Shown here one piece after another: positions 10,221 to 19,957 of a DNA stretch of 64,000 bases. The number at the start of each line of letters is the position of its first letter. Within the stretch, counting starts at the first letter, position 1. The stretch lies in IMG/VR virus record IMGVR_UViG_3300037493_003061, positions 1 to 64,000 of that record. One strand, written 5' to 3'. Position numbers and translations under genes: made by a program. The notes beneath the pieces are model-generated. The model was not told where the DNA came from and did not search any database. It saw nothing but the letters and a program-made list of their open reading frames with translations. This DNA comes from a virus.

Positions 10221-10751
10221 TTACGTGATTTGATTAAAATCCGGCATTGTTGATTGTTCAAATGATTCATTCATAAGTAGAACCATGACATTTTGAATAC
10301 AACACATAAACTCAGCTTCAGTTGTTTGATAATCTTCAGCTATAGTAATATCAAAACTTCCATCACCATAATCAACCACATACTCAATTGTTATAGCACT
10401 CCCATCAATCGTCGGAACAATTGTTGACTCAGTCAAAATACCCGTTATTTTATTCTCTTCACACCTCATCATATTCCAAAAAACGGAATATTTTACCAGG
10501 AAATCAATATAACATCCTTGATAAAAATCGGTATATATTTTTTCAATAAAAACCGATTCACAATCTTCACCATGAACACATGGGCTAGCCGCGAGAATAT
10601 ATCCTTCTAACGAGGCTATAAAAATATCTTTGGACTGATTCGCTTCTGATTCCATATTTTCCCAAATCACACAATCAACCTCAGTAGTGCCTGTTCCGAA
10701 TACACCACCCCAAAAGTTGGTATAATCACAATTATCGTAAAAAAATGCCAT
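10221..10751 (-). CDS. Hypothetical protein in adhesin cluster
   Basis: 176 residues, acidic and Cys-rich (nine Cys), not recognised. It starts 12 bases after the SprB-repeat gene and precedes the glycosyltransferase. Its internal repetition of ENME/EENK-type helices and an ITIEYVVDYGDGSFDITI strand pair resembles a segment in the C-terminal part of the 964-residue neighbour (EWNDVIESMLLNYDGISSV). Both may therefore contain the same small alpha/beta module, perhaps a chaperone or capping piece for that protein. This is inference from pattern only. Confidence 0.6.
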   Translation of the reverse strand: MAFFYDNCDYTNFWGGVFGTGTTEVDCVIWENMESEANQSKDIFIASLEGYILAASPCVHGEDCESVFIEKIYTDFYQGCYIDFLVKYSVFWNMMRCEENKITGILTESTIVPTIDGSAITIEYVVDYGDGSFDITIAEDYQTTEAEFMCCIQNVMVLLMNESFEQSTMPDFNQIT

Positions 10752-10763
10752 ACTAATTTAAAA

Positions 10764-13658
10764 TTAAAATTTATATTTAAATATTTGATATAATGGTGCA
10801 TGAAATGTTGACCAAGTAAATGGTCTCCAAGCTAATGTTAATGATTCTAAAGACGCCCGAAACGTATTACGTTGACTTCTTTGAGTCATTAAACAAATGT
10901 CAGCGTCGGGATAACCAACAATCACTGTTCCCTCACTAACCCAATTATTAGTATTTGGATTCCACATATAAAAAATTCCATCATCAAGAACAAAACAATA
11001 TTGACCAAATACCCCCGTTAATGGTAAGTCAATGTAACTCTGAACTTCAGTTAAAAAAACAATATCAAAATCATATTCAGGACCCACAAAACCTAAATCC
11101 TTAAATATTTTTTTACAAGTACAACCTTGTAACATGTTAAATTTATACCATCCAATATTATCAGGACCGTTATAAAAATAATCAGTCGTATATCTTGATG
11201 GTGGTAATGGTGTTGGATATGAGTTGGCTAATGTCACCCGACCTTCGCTTAACGCTAAGTTATATTGGTTTTGGTAATAAAGAAATTCATTCAATGAGTC
11301 CCTAAATTCTGATTCAACATCATTTGACCCATCACAATCACCAATATAAAAATTAGGCAATTCAGTACATCTACTAGGAATAATCTCAGTATTATCTAAA
11401 TAATCAGGACCAAATAAATTATATTGAACTGGCGATATTAACTTAGTATCCGTAGTTTCACAATATTCATTAGTAATCTCACAATTTATTGGTTCAAATT
11501 CAGGAGTATAACACCCTGTACACGCCTCACATGATATATCATAATATATAACCATATTAATCACAACATCGGCATCATTTAAGGATACCTCACTATTACA
11601 ATCGGTTGTTATAGTCATTTTATTATCATCAATATTAAACGTAACCGAGGATATACCATCATAATTAAGTAACATAGATTCAATCACATCGTTCCATTCA
11701 TTTACCGTTGGATACTCATTTAATGTTGTACCCGTATAAAATTCTTGAGTCGTTGTCACCCCACTTACAGTTATTGAAGCGTCAAATATAGATTGATTTA
11801 AAACACAATTAAATTCATTTAGAGTCAATTCATTAAACCCTTCCAATAACATTTGTTTAGGTCCTTTAGTCAATAATTCACCATAATTAGATAAATCAGA
11901 ATCACACACATTATAAACTTGATATGATGCTACAGAAATATTACCATTAATAGTAACAGTTCTAATTTTTTCACAATTTTGACTATCAACAACTTTTAAC
12001 GTGTAAGTTCCCGCAGATAAACTATTAACACTCATACCTGTTTGACCGTTAACATTTGAACTCCAAGTTAATATAAATGGCGGTTCACCACTTGTTATTA
12101 AAGCCGTTATAGTACCATTATTACTACCAATTGAGTCAGTAGTCGTTAAAATGAAATCAACATTTGTTGATGGGTTAACATAAAATGTTATAGTTTGACT
12201 ACAATTTGACCCATCAGTTACATTAACACTATGTGTTCCTGAAGATAAATTATTAAATGTTGTTGAACTTAATGTAGTTTGAATCGTGGCACCACCATCT
12301 AAAATATACGTAAATGATGGAGTCCCACCTGAAACATTTATCAAAACAGCACCATTATCACCACTACAAGTTGTTCCAGTAGTTGTTGCACTTAAAATAA
12401 ATGACGGTATATTATTAATTATATATGTGTTAACATACACACATGAACTCCCATCACTAATAGTTAGAGTATAAGTACCCGAACTTAAATTATTAAATGA
12501 CCACGTTGAGCTTGTTGTTGTTTGAGATATCGTACTACCACCCTCTTTATCTAAAGTATATATAAACGGTGCCGAACCACCAAACAAATTAATAACTAAT
12601 GTACCATCATTATCACTACATGTTGAGTTAGTTGTTGTTATTGAAACAACTGAAAAACTACCAGGAGTTGTTAAATAGGTTGATGCCGTCGTATTACATA
12701 ATCCAGCATCGGTTATTTTAATGTTAAAATTACCACTACCTAAATTCGTAAAAGTATATTCTGTACCAAATGATGGACCATTATTTGATGAGGTTGAACC
12801 CGAATAATAATATGGGCCTGTACCACCTGTTATTACTACAGTGACTTCACCATTTGATTCAAAACAAGATGGTCCCGTTGTAAAAATAGCGGCAATACCA
12901 ATCGGTGGAACTTGAGCAACAAATGTTGTTTTACTAATAGAACAACCTGTATTATCCGTCACCATAACACTATAACCACCCGTAGTTAAACCACTAATAC
13001 TTGATGTTGTCGCCCCATTAGACCACAAATAAGTATATGGGGGATTACCTGTCAATCCTGTCACAAATATTTTACCTGAATTAACAGCACAACCCGCATC
13101 ATTAACAACATATAACCCATAATCAACCGTTGTTGAATCTTGAATGATTACACTTTCACTTTGTCCCGTACACCCACCACCATCATTAGCAACAACGTAA
13201 TAAGTACTGGCCGATAAATTAGTAAATTGATAGTTGGCTGTAACACTTGTTGCTGAAGTTATATAACCATCAACACTATCATATAAGTAAAAACTAGATT
13301 GACCATATAAATTTGATGTAATAGCATTAATACTACCATTATCTAACCCACATAACGTATTTTCAAAACTACTTACCGAAACACAAGTACCACTAGATAT
13401 ATAGGTATTAACCGACACAACAGTATTTGTTGGTGAACAACTATCAATTATATTAAATGAATATGTTGACGCTGATAAATTAGTTACCGTATAACCAGTT
13501 ACACCAACACCTAAAACTATCGTACCAAATGATACAGGATTTAACCATTGTATTGTATAGTCAGGCGCACTACCAAATATTTGTACTTCAAAAGCACCAT
13601 TATTAGTATTTGAACAATCACCAGTAATAATTAAATCATATGTTAAATTACAAGCCAT
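10764..13658 (-). CDS. Large SprB-repeat adhesin-like virion protein
   Basis: 964 residues. The first 580 residues hold about seven SprB-like repeats of 70-80 residues (about 10-80, 95-165, 190-250, 270-335, 350-420, 435-500, 510-575). Each has an opening Cys/N-G-x-I strand, GGxxPYxY, a NLSSGTYxxxVxD strand and a closing Cys. The clearest is the third, with GNPPYTYLWSNGATTSSI and GGYSVMVTDNTGC. The C-terminal 380 residues are unrelated, with aromatic, Cys-rich stretches that could attach to the baseplate or bind the receptor. The start forms a TAATG junction with the preceding tail-protein-I-like gene, so the two are probably translated together and belong to the same structure. Confidence 0.7.
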   Translation of the reverse strand: MACNLTYDLIITGDCSNTNNGAFEVQIFGSAPDYTIQWLNPVSFGTIVLGVGVTGYTVTNLSASTYSFNIIDSCSPTNTVVSVNTYISSGTCVSVSSFENTLCGLDNGSINAITSNLYGQSSFYLYDSVDGYITSATSVTANYQFTNLSASTYYVVANDGGGCTGQSESVIIQDSTTVDYGLYVVNDAGCAVNSGKIFVTGLTGNPPYTYLWSNGATTSSISGLTTGGYSVMVTDNTGCSISKTTFVAQVPPIGIAAIFTTGPSCFESNGEVTVVITGGTGPYYYSGSTSSNNGPSFGTEYTFTNLGSGNFNIKITDAGLCNTTASTYLTTPGSFSVVSITTTNSTCSDNDGTLVINLFGGSAPFIYTLDKEGGSTISQTTTSSTWSFNNLSSGTYTLTISDGSSCVYVNTYIINNIPSFILSATTTGTTCSGDNGAVLINVSGGTPSFTYILDGGATIQTTLSSTTFNNLSSGTHSVNVTDGSNCSQTITFYVNPSTNVDFILTTTDSIGSNNGTITALITSGEPPFILTWSSNVNGQTGMSVNSLSAGTYTLKVVDSQNCEKIRTVTINGNISVASYQVYNVCDSDLSNYGELLTKGPKQMLLEGFNELTLNEFNCVLNQSIFDASITVSGVTTTQEFYTGTTLNEYPTVNEWNDVIESMLLNYDGISSVTFNIDDNKMTITTDCNSEVSLNDADVVINMVIYYDISCEACTGCYTPEFEPINCEITNEYCETTDTKLISPVQYNLFGPDYLDNTEIIPSRCTELPNFYIGDCDGSNDVESEFRDSLNEFLYYQNQYNLALSEGRVTLANSYPTPLPPSRYTTDYFYNGPDNIGWYKFNMLQGCTCKKIFKDLGFVGPEYDFDIVFLTEVQSYIDLPLTGVFGQYCFVLDDGIFYMWNPNTNNWVSEGTVIVGYPDADICLMTQRSQRNTFRASLESLTLAWRPFTWSTFHAPLYQIFKYKF

Positions 13659-16600
13659 TAATTACATAAAATATTAAAATTTATTCCGACATTAATCTTT
13701 AAATTAACCCCATTATCATTTTCCGAACAGATGTTATTATAAATAACTACAGTGTTGTTTTCTGTGAGATAATAATCATACCCATACATTTTTAACTCGT
13801 CTAATGCTTCTATCAATGCGATATCCCAAGCGGTGTTAGTTGTTGGATAACTTAAATTAGGAGTTGTCAACCCAACACCAATAAAGAACGGTATTTGTAT
13901 AATCATAACATCGTTAACTCTAATATCAACATACCACTGAGAATTAAGGGAGTTAATCAAACAGTCATTTAACGTGTATCCGTTATCGCTTAAATATTGA
14001 TTTAATAAAAATGCTAACACACCACTAAATTGTTGTACTTGTGGATTCGTATTCCAAGGATATGTTGGACATTCGGTTGATTGTACAGGACAATCTACTG
14101 GAAATATACTTGTCGTCAACGTACATGGTTTACATGGTACCGGCACTATTTCACAACCTCTTTGTCTTCTCCAAACAAATTTTTGTCTATGAAATATTGA
14201 ATTTTCATATTTAACTCCGGTATTCCAAATTGTTGATGCTGGCATCATTTGTTCAACTAATCGTATCCAAAAACTACCTAATCCGTTCACGTAATCAATC
14301 ATTGTTTGATATGAGAAATTATCATTAGAAATACCAATAGCATTTTGTGATTCCAAATATTTCCAATAAATTGAACCTAACGTTGGATATCCACCAACTT
14401 TACTACCACTAAACTGTCTGTCTCTAACATTTATCATATTTTGCCAAAACGTTTGGGCAAATTCAAAAAATGTTTGATTTTTTGGTTGTGGGTTTATCTC
14501 TGTCCAATCAACACCACCTTTATTAGGGTAAATATTATTTGGTATTATATTAAAAAATTGAGTTGGTAATATCGTCTCGGAAGTTCCTGACTTAAAAATA
14601 GGACTCGCAGCAACACCATAAGTAATAGCGTTAGGACCAATAACAATATTACTAAACGAACTCGTTAATGTTAAATCACCATAATTATCCGGTAATGTTA
14701 TTTCAGTACTACCTGTGAATGACCCTGAAGTAATTATAACACTTGTAGTTATTTCAATGTCAGGACCTGAAACCACACCTAAAGTATTTTTAAAATCTAA
14801 TTTAATGTCAAAATCTTTAGTTATATTTGAAGTAACGTTATAAGTAGCTTTAACCGAACCTGGTTCGTATGTTGCGGCTAAATTTAACGTAATAGTTGTC
14901 GGTGGAATAAAATTCATCCCTTGGTTTGGGATTGGGTAGTTATATTGTCTAGACATATACCATATGTCATATGCAATCCCTTGTCCAGGATTTAAAAATA
15001 AATCAACGTTTTTAACGTTTAGCACTAATTTGTCATTAGTTGTGTAATACTTAGCATTGTATTTTCCCTCCAAATTGACTCTTAAACCAACTTCGTTATC
15101 TGTCCAACTTTTGTTGTTATCAACATTTATTTTTAACTTATAACCAAGATTCATAAATGGGAATTTACGGAACCTATCTAAATATTCTTGACCATAAGAA
15201 TAAGGTATTAACGAAGTTTGGAAATCGGGGTTTGCTCCCGTAAAAACACTTGTCGTTAAATTAACTTGTTCTGGTGCCCTATGGTCAGGTGTTTGTTCAA
15301 ACCATCCACTACCCGATTGGAAAAAATAATCGTCAGTGTCTTCAGGTGCCGATGGATAACCATAATCGTCCATAGGAAATTCGTCCCTATTAATATTAAC
15401 ATCCTGAATACTATTTTGTGTTGTAAACCCCGTATAAGGAACCCCCATTATTGAGAATGTATATGCCGGGTCTAAAACGGGTGTGTCCTGTACATATGTA
15501 CCACCAGATATAGCGGCAAATTGTTTATCAAATTGATTTAAATTAATCTTTTGGTCAGCCAAATAAACATGTTCATTAAATTCAATCAACGCTTCAGGAG
15601 CCCCAATTAAGGATAATAAAGTTTCAATTGATTTTCTAGTTCCTTTAGATTTAAATAAATACGCTGAATTTAAGACTAAATTTCTATAGTATTGATAATT
15701 TAACTCATCAGGCGTTAATGACGTACTAATACCACTAAAATCCGATTTTTGAGCATTTTTTTGACCAAAAACCGAACTTAATAATTCCTCATTAGATATT
15801 GGAGATATATTAGTTCTCCAACCTAAAGTTTGAGCTAAATTTTTTAATAATTGTGATGGTATATCATTACCAACATTATAATTAACAGAATTTACGTAAG
15901 CTAAGGCATCAATGAATTTTTTTGTTTCATCAAAACTTCGCCCATATATTTGTATAATCTTTTCAACTTTTTGTCCTAACGTGTCAAATTCATTAAAAGC
16001 ACCTGTAGTTAAAAATCTAGATATTAAGTTTGTTTTGTACCCATCAAAATTAGCACTAATTTCATTAAGTTTACTAAGATAAGTTGTAAATGACGATGAT
16101 ATAATATCAAGATTCCATAGTACACTAATCGGCCATGCAACCGTTTCATATCCCGTATAATAAGTACCATCATCACTAGACATGGGAATATTAAATGTTG
16201 CGGTATATTTTGGTACTATATTTCTATTTAATAAGAAATTCTCTACTTGGTCTAATTTCTCATTAAATACCCTGTTAACCTCAGAATCATTAGGTCTAAT
16301 AACAAATGAATCATAACTAAAACTACCACCAGAAAAGGGATTACCCTCAACAACAATTGTTAATATACCACTAACTAAAGATTGAGTTGGGGTTAACCTA
16401 AGAACTGAATAACCTTCATCATTTATGTACAACGAATACTTAGCATATTCAACAGTCATATTTCTTAATTGTGATACGGGTATTTCTCGTAATTCTAAAT
16501 TTCTAGTTGAGTTAACAGTAAAATCAACACCAAAAGGATTTCTAAATTTTAGAACATTTAAATCAAATGTCGTTACGTTCTGTATAGAATCAAACACTAT

Positions 16601-17017
16601 ATTATCAGCCGTCACCCCTGTTGTATAATCAGGAGCAAATACCGTAGATTCAAGACCAGCAGGAAAATAATTAATAATATTTTCAACTGACGCTGAAATT
16701 CTTTTAACCATTGACCCATAAAGGGTAAAGCTGGTTATTTGTGATAAATCAAAATTTGGATAAACTTTAAAATTATTTTCAAAAATAGCTTTAGATTGTT
16801 CAACAGTGTCAATACCTAAACCTTGTAAATTAATAGGGTCTGAAAATACTCCCGTTGAAAACGTTCTATTAACTTTTTCGGTTATAGATTCGGTAAATTC
16901 AAAATTACCTTGAGTTAACCCACCACCTTGCACTAACTGAAACCCGACTAAATCATCGGAAAATGTTCCAGAACCTGTTGCCGATTGTGGGGGACAAGTA
17001 TATTTTTTATTTGCCAT
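13658..17017 (-). CDS. Baseplate wedge protein with tail-protein-I-like core
   Basis: 1119 residues. Residues about 340-485 resemble the tail protein I/T4 gp7-like wedge core: a helical stretch (FDTLGQKVEKIIQIYGRSFD), LLKNLAQTLGW, and the hallmark LFKSKGTRKSIETLLSLIGA. In other myoviruses this part links the gp6/gpJ ring to fibres. The N-terminal 330 residues and C-terminal 600 residues are beta-rich and unassigned; a CKPCTL...CPVQSTECPTYP Cys cluster lies near residue 950-980. It has a TAATG junction with the upstream 302-residue gene and another with the SprB-repeat gene downstream, fitting a wedge that carries adhesins. Confidence 0.6.
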   Translation of the reverse strand: MANKKYTCPPQSATGSGTFSDDLVGFQLVQGGGLTQGNFEFTESITEKVNRTFSTGVFSDPINLQGLGIDTVEQSKAIFENNFKVYPNFDLSQITSFTLYGSMVKRISASVENIINYFPAGLESTVFAPDYTTGVTADNIVFDSIQNVTTFDLNVLKFRNPFGVDFTVNSTRNLELREIPVSQLRNMTVEYAKYSLYINDEGYSVLRLTPTQSLVSGILTIVVEGNPFSGGSFSYDSFVIRPNDSEVNRVFNEKLDQVENFLLNRNIVPKYTATFNIPMSSDDGTYYTGYETVAWPISVLWNLDIISSSFTTYLSKLNEISANFDGYKTNLISRFLTTGAFNEFDTLGQKVEKIIQIYGRSFDETKKFIDALAYVNSVNYNVGNDIPSQLLKNLAQTLGWRTNISPISNEELLSSVFGQKNAQKSDFSGISTSLTPDELNYQYYRNLVLNSAYLFKSKGTRKSIETLLSLIGAPEALIEFNEHVYLADQKINLNQFDKQFAAISGGTYVQDTPVLDPAYTFSIMGVPYTGFTTQNSIQDVNINRDEFPMDDYGYPSAPEDTDDYFFQSGSGWFEQTPDHRAPEQVNLTTSVFTGANPDFQTSLIPYSYGQEYLDRFRKFPFMNLGYKLKINVDNNKSWTDNEVGLRVNLEGKYNAKYYTTNDKLVLNVKNVDLFLNPGQGIAYDIWYMSRQYNYPIPNQGMNFIPPTTITLNLAATYEPGSVKATYNVTSNITKDFDIKLDFKNTLGVVSGPDIEITTSVIITSGSFTGSTEITLPDNYGDLTLTSSFSNIVIGPNAITYGVAASPIFKSGTSETILPTQFFNIIPNNIYPNKGGVDWTEINPQPKNQTFFEFAQTFWQNMINVRDRQFSGSKVGGYPTLGSIYWKYLESQNAIGISNDNFSYQTMIDYVNGLGSFWIRLVEQMMPASTIWNTGVKYENSIFHRQKFVWRRQRGCEIVPVPCKPCTLTTSIFPVDCPVQSTECPTYPWNTNPQVQQFSGVLAFLLNQYLSDNGYTLNDCLINSLNSQWYVDIRVNDVMIIQIPFFIGVGLTTPNLSYPTTNTAWDIALIEALDELKMYGYDYYLTENNTVVIYNNICSENDNGVNLKINVGINFNILCN

Positions 17018-17925
17018 TATTGTGTTATGTTTGTAAAGTTTTTACTAAAATCAATGTTATCACCTCTATCTTGTCTAACCTCATATAATAAACTATTAAA
17101 TTGGTCCCTAATTTCGTAAAGGTTATATTGTTTGTATATGTTGTTGTTATCGTCGTAAAGAGTATAAACACCATCATCAATTGACTTAGTTTGATTACCA
17201 TATAGAGCAATTGCCAATGTTGAGAAATCATGTTCCGCAAGTTCAATGTCCAAAGTTATTGGATTGAAGAATGTGTTCGTTATAATAATATTTTGATTAG
17301 GCTGACCAATATATGGCGTAGCATTTGGTTTGTTTGTCGGAGCCGATGATGGAGATAACGTACAAAATAATAAATTAGTATTACTATCTGTGTATCTATA
17401 TCTAATAGCCTTCTGAGACGAATTCGTTAAATTTTGAACTACAGGTTCACAGAAAAATGATGATGTAATTAACCTAAAAAAGTTAGGTACTTTTGTACCG
17501 TCAGAATTTAAATATTCAACTCTAAACCCAATTAATCCTTGATTAACAAATTTATTTCTATACTCAGACGGTACCGCATTTAAATCAATAACAATTCCTT
17601 TAACATTTGGTAGTGAAGATAAAACACCACAATCTAATATTGTCGTTCTTATTTGTGCGGGTCTAACATATAATGTATAAATCCCGATTTTGTTAAATTG
17701 TTCTGCTGGTAATGTTAAATTATATAAACCACCTAACAATTCAACGTTAGGTGTACCACCAGTTTCATCATTATTAAAATAAGGTTTAAGTATCGTTTTA
17801 GCATCCAATTTTGTTAATACAAAATTGTTAGTTTCATCTCGTGATGCCGTATAATTCAAAATTATCTCAACATCTTCAGGTGAAACATCTGCGGGTCTTA
17901 TAGTACCATAGGTTGAAGTCGCCAT
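17017..17925 (-). CDS. Putative baseplate/tail structural protein
   Basis: 302 residues, not recognised. The sequence is beta-rich, with an N-terminal IRPADVSPEDVEIILNYTAS segment and a C-terminal helical stretch (YNLYEIRDQFNSLLYEVRQD). It starts the unit that continues through the tail-protein-I-like and SprB-repeat genes: its stop shares bases with the next ATG. A TATTTATAA motif lies about 20 bases before its ATG. Context suggests a wedge or connector protein. Confidence 0.5.
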   Translation of the reverse strand: MATSTYGTIRPADVSPEDVEIILNYTASRDETNNFVLTKLDAKTILKPYFNNDETGGTPNVELLGGLYNLTLPAEQFNKIGIYTLYVRPAQIRTTILDCGVLSSLPNVKGIVIDLNAVPSEYRNKFVNQGLIGFRVEYLNSDGTKVPNFFRLITSSFFCEPVVQNLTNSSQKAIRYRYTDSNTNLLFCTLSPSSAPTNKPNATPYIGQPNQNIIITNTFFNPITLDIELAEHDFSTLAIALYGNQTKSIDDGVYTLYDDNNNIYKQYNLYEIRDQFNSLLYEVRQDRGDNIDFSKNFTNITQ

Positions 17926-17945
17926 TTTTTATTTAATTACTTTTT

Positions 17946-17956
17946 TTATAAATATC
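17946..17956 (-). promoter_or_regulatory. GATATTTATAA leader motif
   Basis: The minus strand reads GATATTTATAA about 20 bases before the 302-residue gene. The identical 11-mer lies before the tail tube gene (54576-54586). Confidence 0.35.
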
Positions 17957-17972
17957 TATTCTATTTTTTTAT

Positions 17973-19142
17973 TTAAGTTTTAACGATATTGTAAAACTTA
18001 TATCCATACGTCATAAGTTCACCGATATTATCAATTTCATTTAACCTTTGAACTCTCTCATAAGCACTAACCTTACCTCTATCAATGAAAACATCACTTT
18101 GTATTTCCGGCTCATCAATAACATTTAATAAGACTTCATTTTTTGTTAAACCTAAACAAACTATTGTATCTGAAGTAATACCTGACGATTCCACAACAAA
18201 AATTGTCGTACCGTCAACATAATCATAGTAATCAATATCATTAATTGTATAGGCGGTATAAGTGTTTGACGCGTCAGGTCCCCAATATGTTCCAATATTT
18301 CCTGACGTACCTGTTACAGGCACACCTTTTTTAAATTTACCATCATATAAATTAGCTTTATTACCATAAACTTGCAACCCATTAACATTTGATGTTGTAT
18401 AACCAGAAACAATTATAGGATTACTTGATGAGTCATAAATATCTAAATCACAATTAGAATCACCACTAAAAATGTAATCATACATAATTGGTGTTCCCGA
18501 CCAATTCCCTCCGGCAGGAATAAAATAAGCGGTACCTTTAGGATTTGTTATCGTGGCCGCCGAATAAGGTACTGTTATATCTTTTTTAATGACATTATAA
18601 CCCCATGGGCTCATGCCTGACATACTAATAGTGTAATTACCACCCTGAACATAAGTATGACCATAATGATTAGGTGAGAAGTTATTAATCGTTTGGGTTA
18701 TCCCATCCCCCCAATCCACTTTATAATCGGAAAATTTTAAATAACCCAAAGATTGCGTATCTGAAGTATTATAAAAATAATATTCATAGGGGTTCAATGT
18801 TGTTGACGAAAATAAAAAATTATTCATCACATCTTTTTGTAATACCGCACCATCAAAGGTTGAGTAATATCCAATATCAATACATGTTTCACTAATAAAA
18901 ATAGGTATTGTTAAACCAGTTAATAAAGACGAACCATTAGTACCACCTGAAAGAATTTCAGTCATTGATGAATAAACATACGTTTGTCCTGTATAATTTT
19001 TAGTTACGGCACTTGTATATATATCACAACAAATTTCCACGTCAAATTCATCATTATACGAATCTCCCGTGTAATTAATTAAAAATATATCACCGTTTAT
19101 AACTTCAGGCGATATTCTTATATTATATATTCTATCATCCAT
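17973..19142 (-). CDS. PKD-domain-like structural protein
   Basis: 389 residues. Residues about 138-190 have the PKD beta-sandwich signature: VDWGDGITQTI, then HTYVQGGNYTISMSG. PKD modules are common in surface and adhesion proteins. The N-terminal third is beta-rich (FEVEICCDIY-type strands), and the C-terminus ends in a short helix with RVQRLNEIDNIGE. It has a TAATG junction with the preceding 271-residue gene. It is likely a virion surface or baseplate-peripheral protein. Confidence 0.55.
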   Translation of the reverse strand: MDDRIYNIRISPEVINGDIFLINYTGDSYNDEFDVEICCDIYTSAVTKNYTGQTYVYSSMTEILSGGTNGSSLLTGLTIPIFISETCIDIGYYSTFDGAVLQKDVMNNFLFSSTTLNPYEYYFYNTSDTQSLGYLKFSDYKVDWGDGITQTINNFSPNHYGHTYVQGGNYTISMSGMSPWGYNVIKKDITVPYSAATITNPKGTAYFIPAGGNWSGTPIMYDYIFSGDSNCDLDIYDSSSNPIIVSGYTTSNVNGLQVYGNKANLYDGKFKKGVPVTGTSGNIGTYWGPDASNTYTAYTINDIDYYDYVDGTTIFVVESSGITSDTIVCLGLTKNEVLLNVIDEPEIQSDVFIDRGKVSAYERVQRLNEIDNIGELMTYGYKFYNIVKT

Positions 19143-19957
19143 TATGGGTTAACATATTCATACCATTTTATGGGACTACCCGTCCCGATTCTATTACCTG
19201 AATAATCGTAAAGTTTATAAGTTTTACTATTATAATCCAAAACAACCTTATTATAAAAAAATTTATCATTATCAAAATTAAATTTATTTGGTAATGATGA
19301 TTGCGGTGTCGTCATCATTCTAACATAAACACCTTGTTTAGCATCAAAGAATTTAACCGTCATATAAAAAGTATCTAAATCAACAAACGTTTTTGATTTT
19401 AACCAATAATAGAAAAACCCTTCCCTAACACCACTAGAACCCAGTGAGGGTAAATAATCTAACGTATAACTAGGTTTATTAATTTTCACATTTTTAATAT
19501 ATGTTGATAAATCAATAATATTAAAATCACTTTTATTTGAAGGTAGGATAACTGTAAAACTATTAACTTGTTTAATACTATCACGACTATCATAGAAATC
19601 TAATTTAAAGAACGATTTCAAAAATGGTTTAGACCTAATATACAAATCCGAAACACTAAACCCTTCTGACTCGTAACTAACATTCCAATTATTAATAGTT
19701 GACGCCGTGACATTAGTCGGATTTCCCGAATAAAAATAGAATTCATAATTTATCTTGGTTTCTTGATATTGTCCATAAGAATCGTGAGCAAACCTAATCA
19801 CCTCAAAATCATCAGGTACACCAGTGACAATCTCAATTACCTCATCTTGATATACATCAATACTTTCATCCCTACCTAAGAAATCCCACTGCATTTCTAT
19901 CGGTATTGTAATACTTTGATTAGTACCAGGTACTGTAAATCTATATTTATTATTCAC
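19142..19957 (-). CDS. Hypothetical baseplate-cluster protein
   Basis: 271 residues, not recognised. The protein is beta-rich, has no Cys and many aromatic residues, and carries no signal peptide. It overlaps the end of the 599-residue gene by 8 bases and is joined to the PKD-like gene by TAATG, so it is translationally coupled on both sides. This suggests a structural component made in fixed ratio with its neighbours. Confidence 0.5.
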   Translation of the reverse strand: MNNKYRFTVPGTNQSITIPIEMQWDFLGRDESIDVYQDEVIEIVTGVPDDFEVIRFAHDSYGQYQETKINYEFYFYSGNPTNVTASTINNWNVSYESEGFSVSDLYIRSKPFLKSFFKLDFYDSRDSIKQVNSFTVILPSNKSDFNIIDLSTYIKNVKINKPSYTLDYLPSLGSSGVREGFFYYWLKSKTFVDLDTFYMTVKFFDAKQGVYVRMMTTPQSSLPNKFNFDNDKFFYNKVVLDYNSKTYKLYDYSGNRIGTGSPIKWYEYVNP

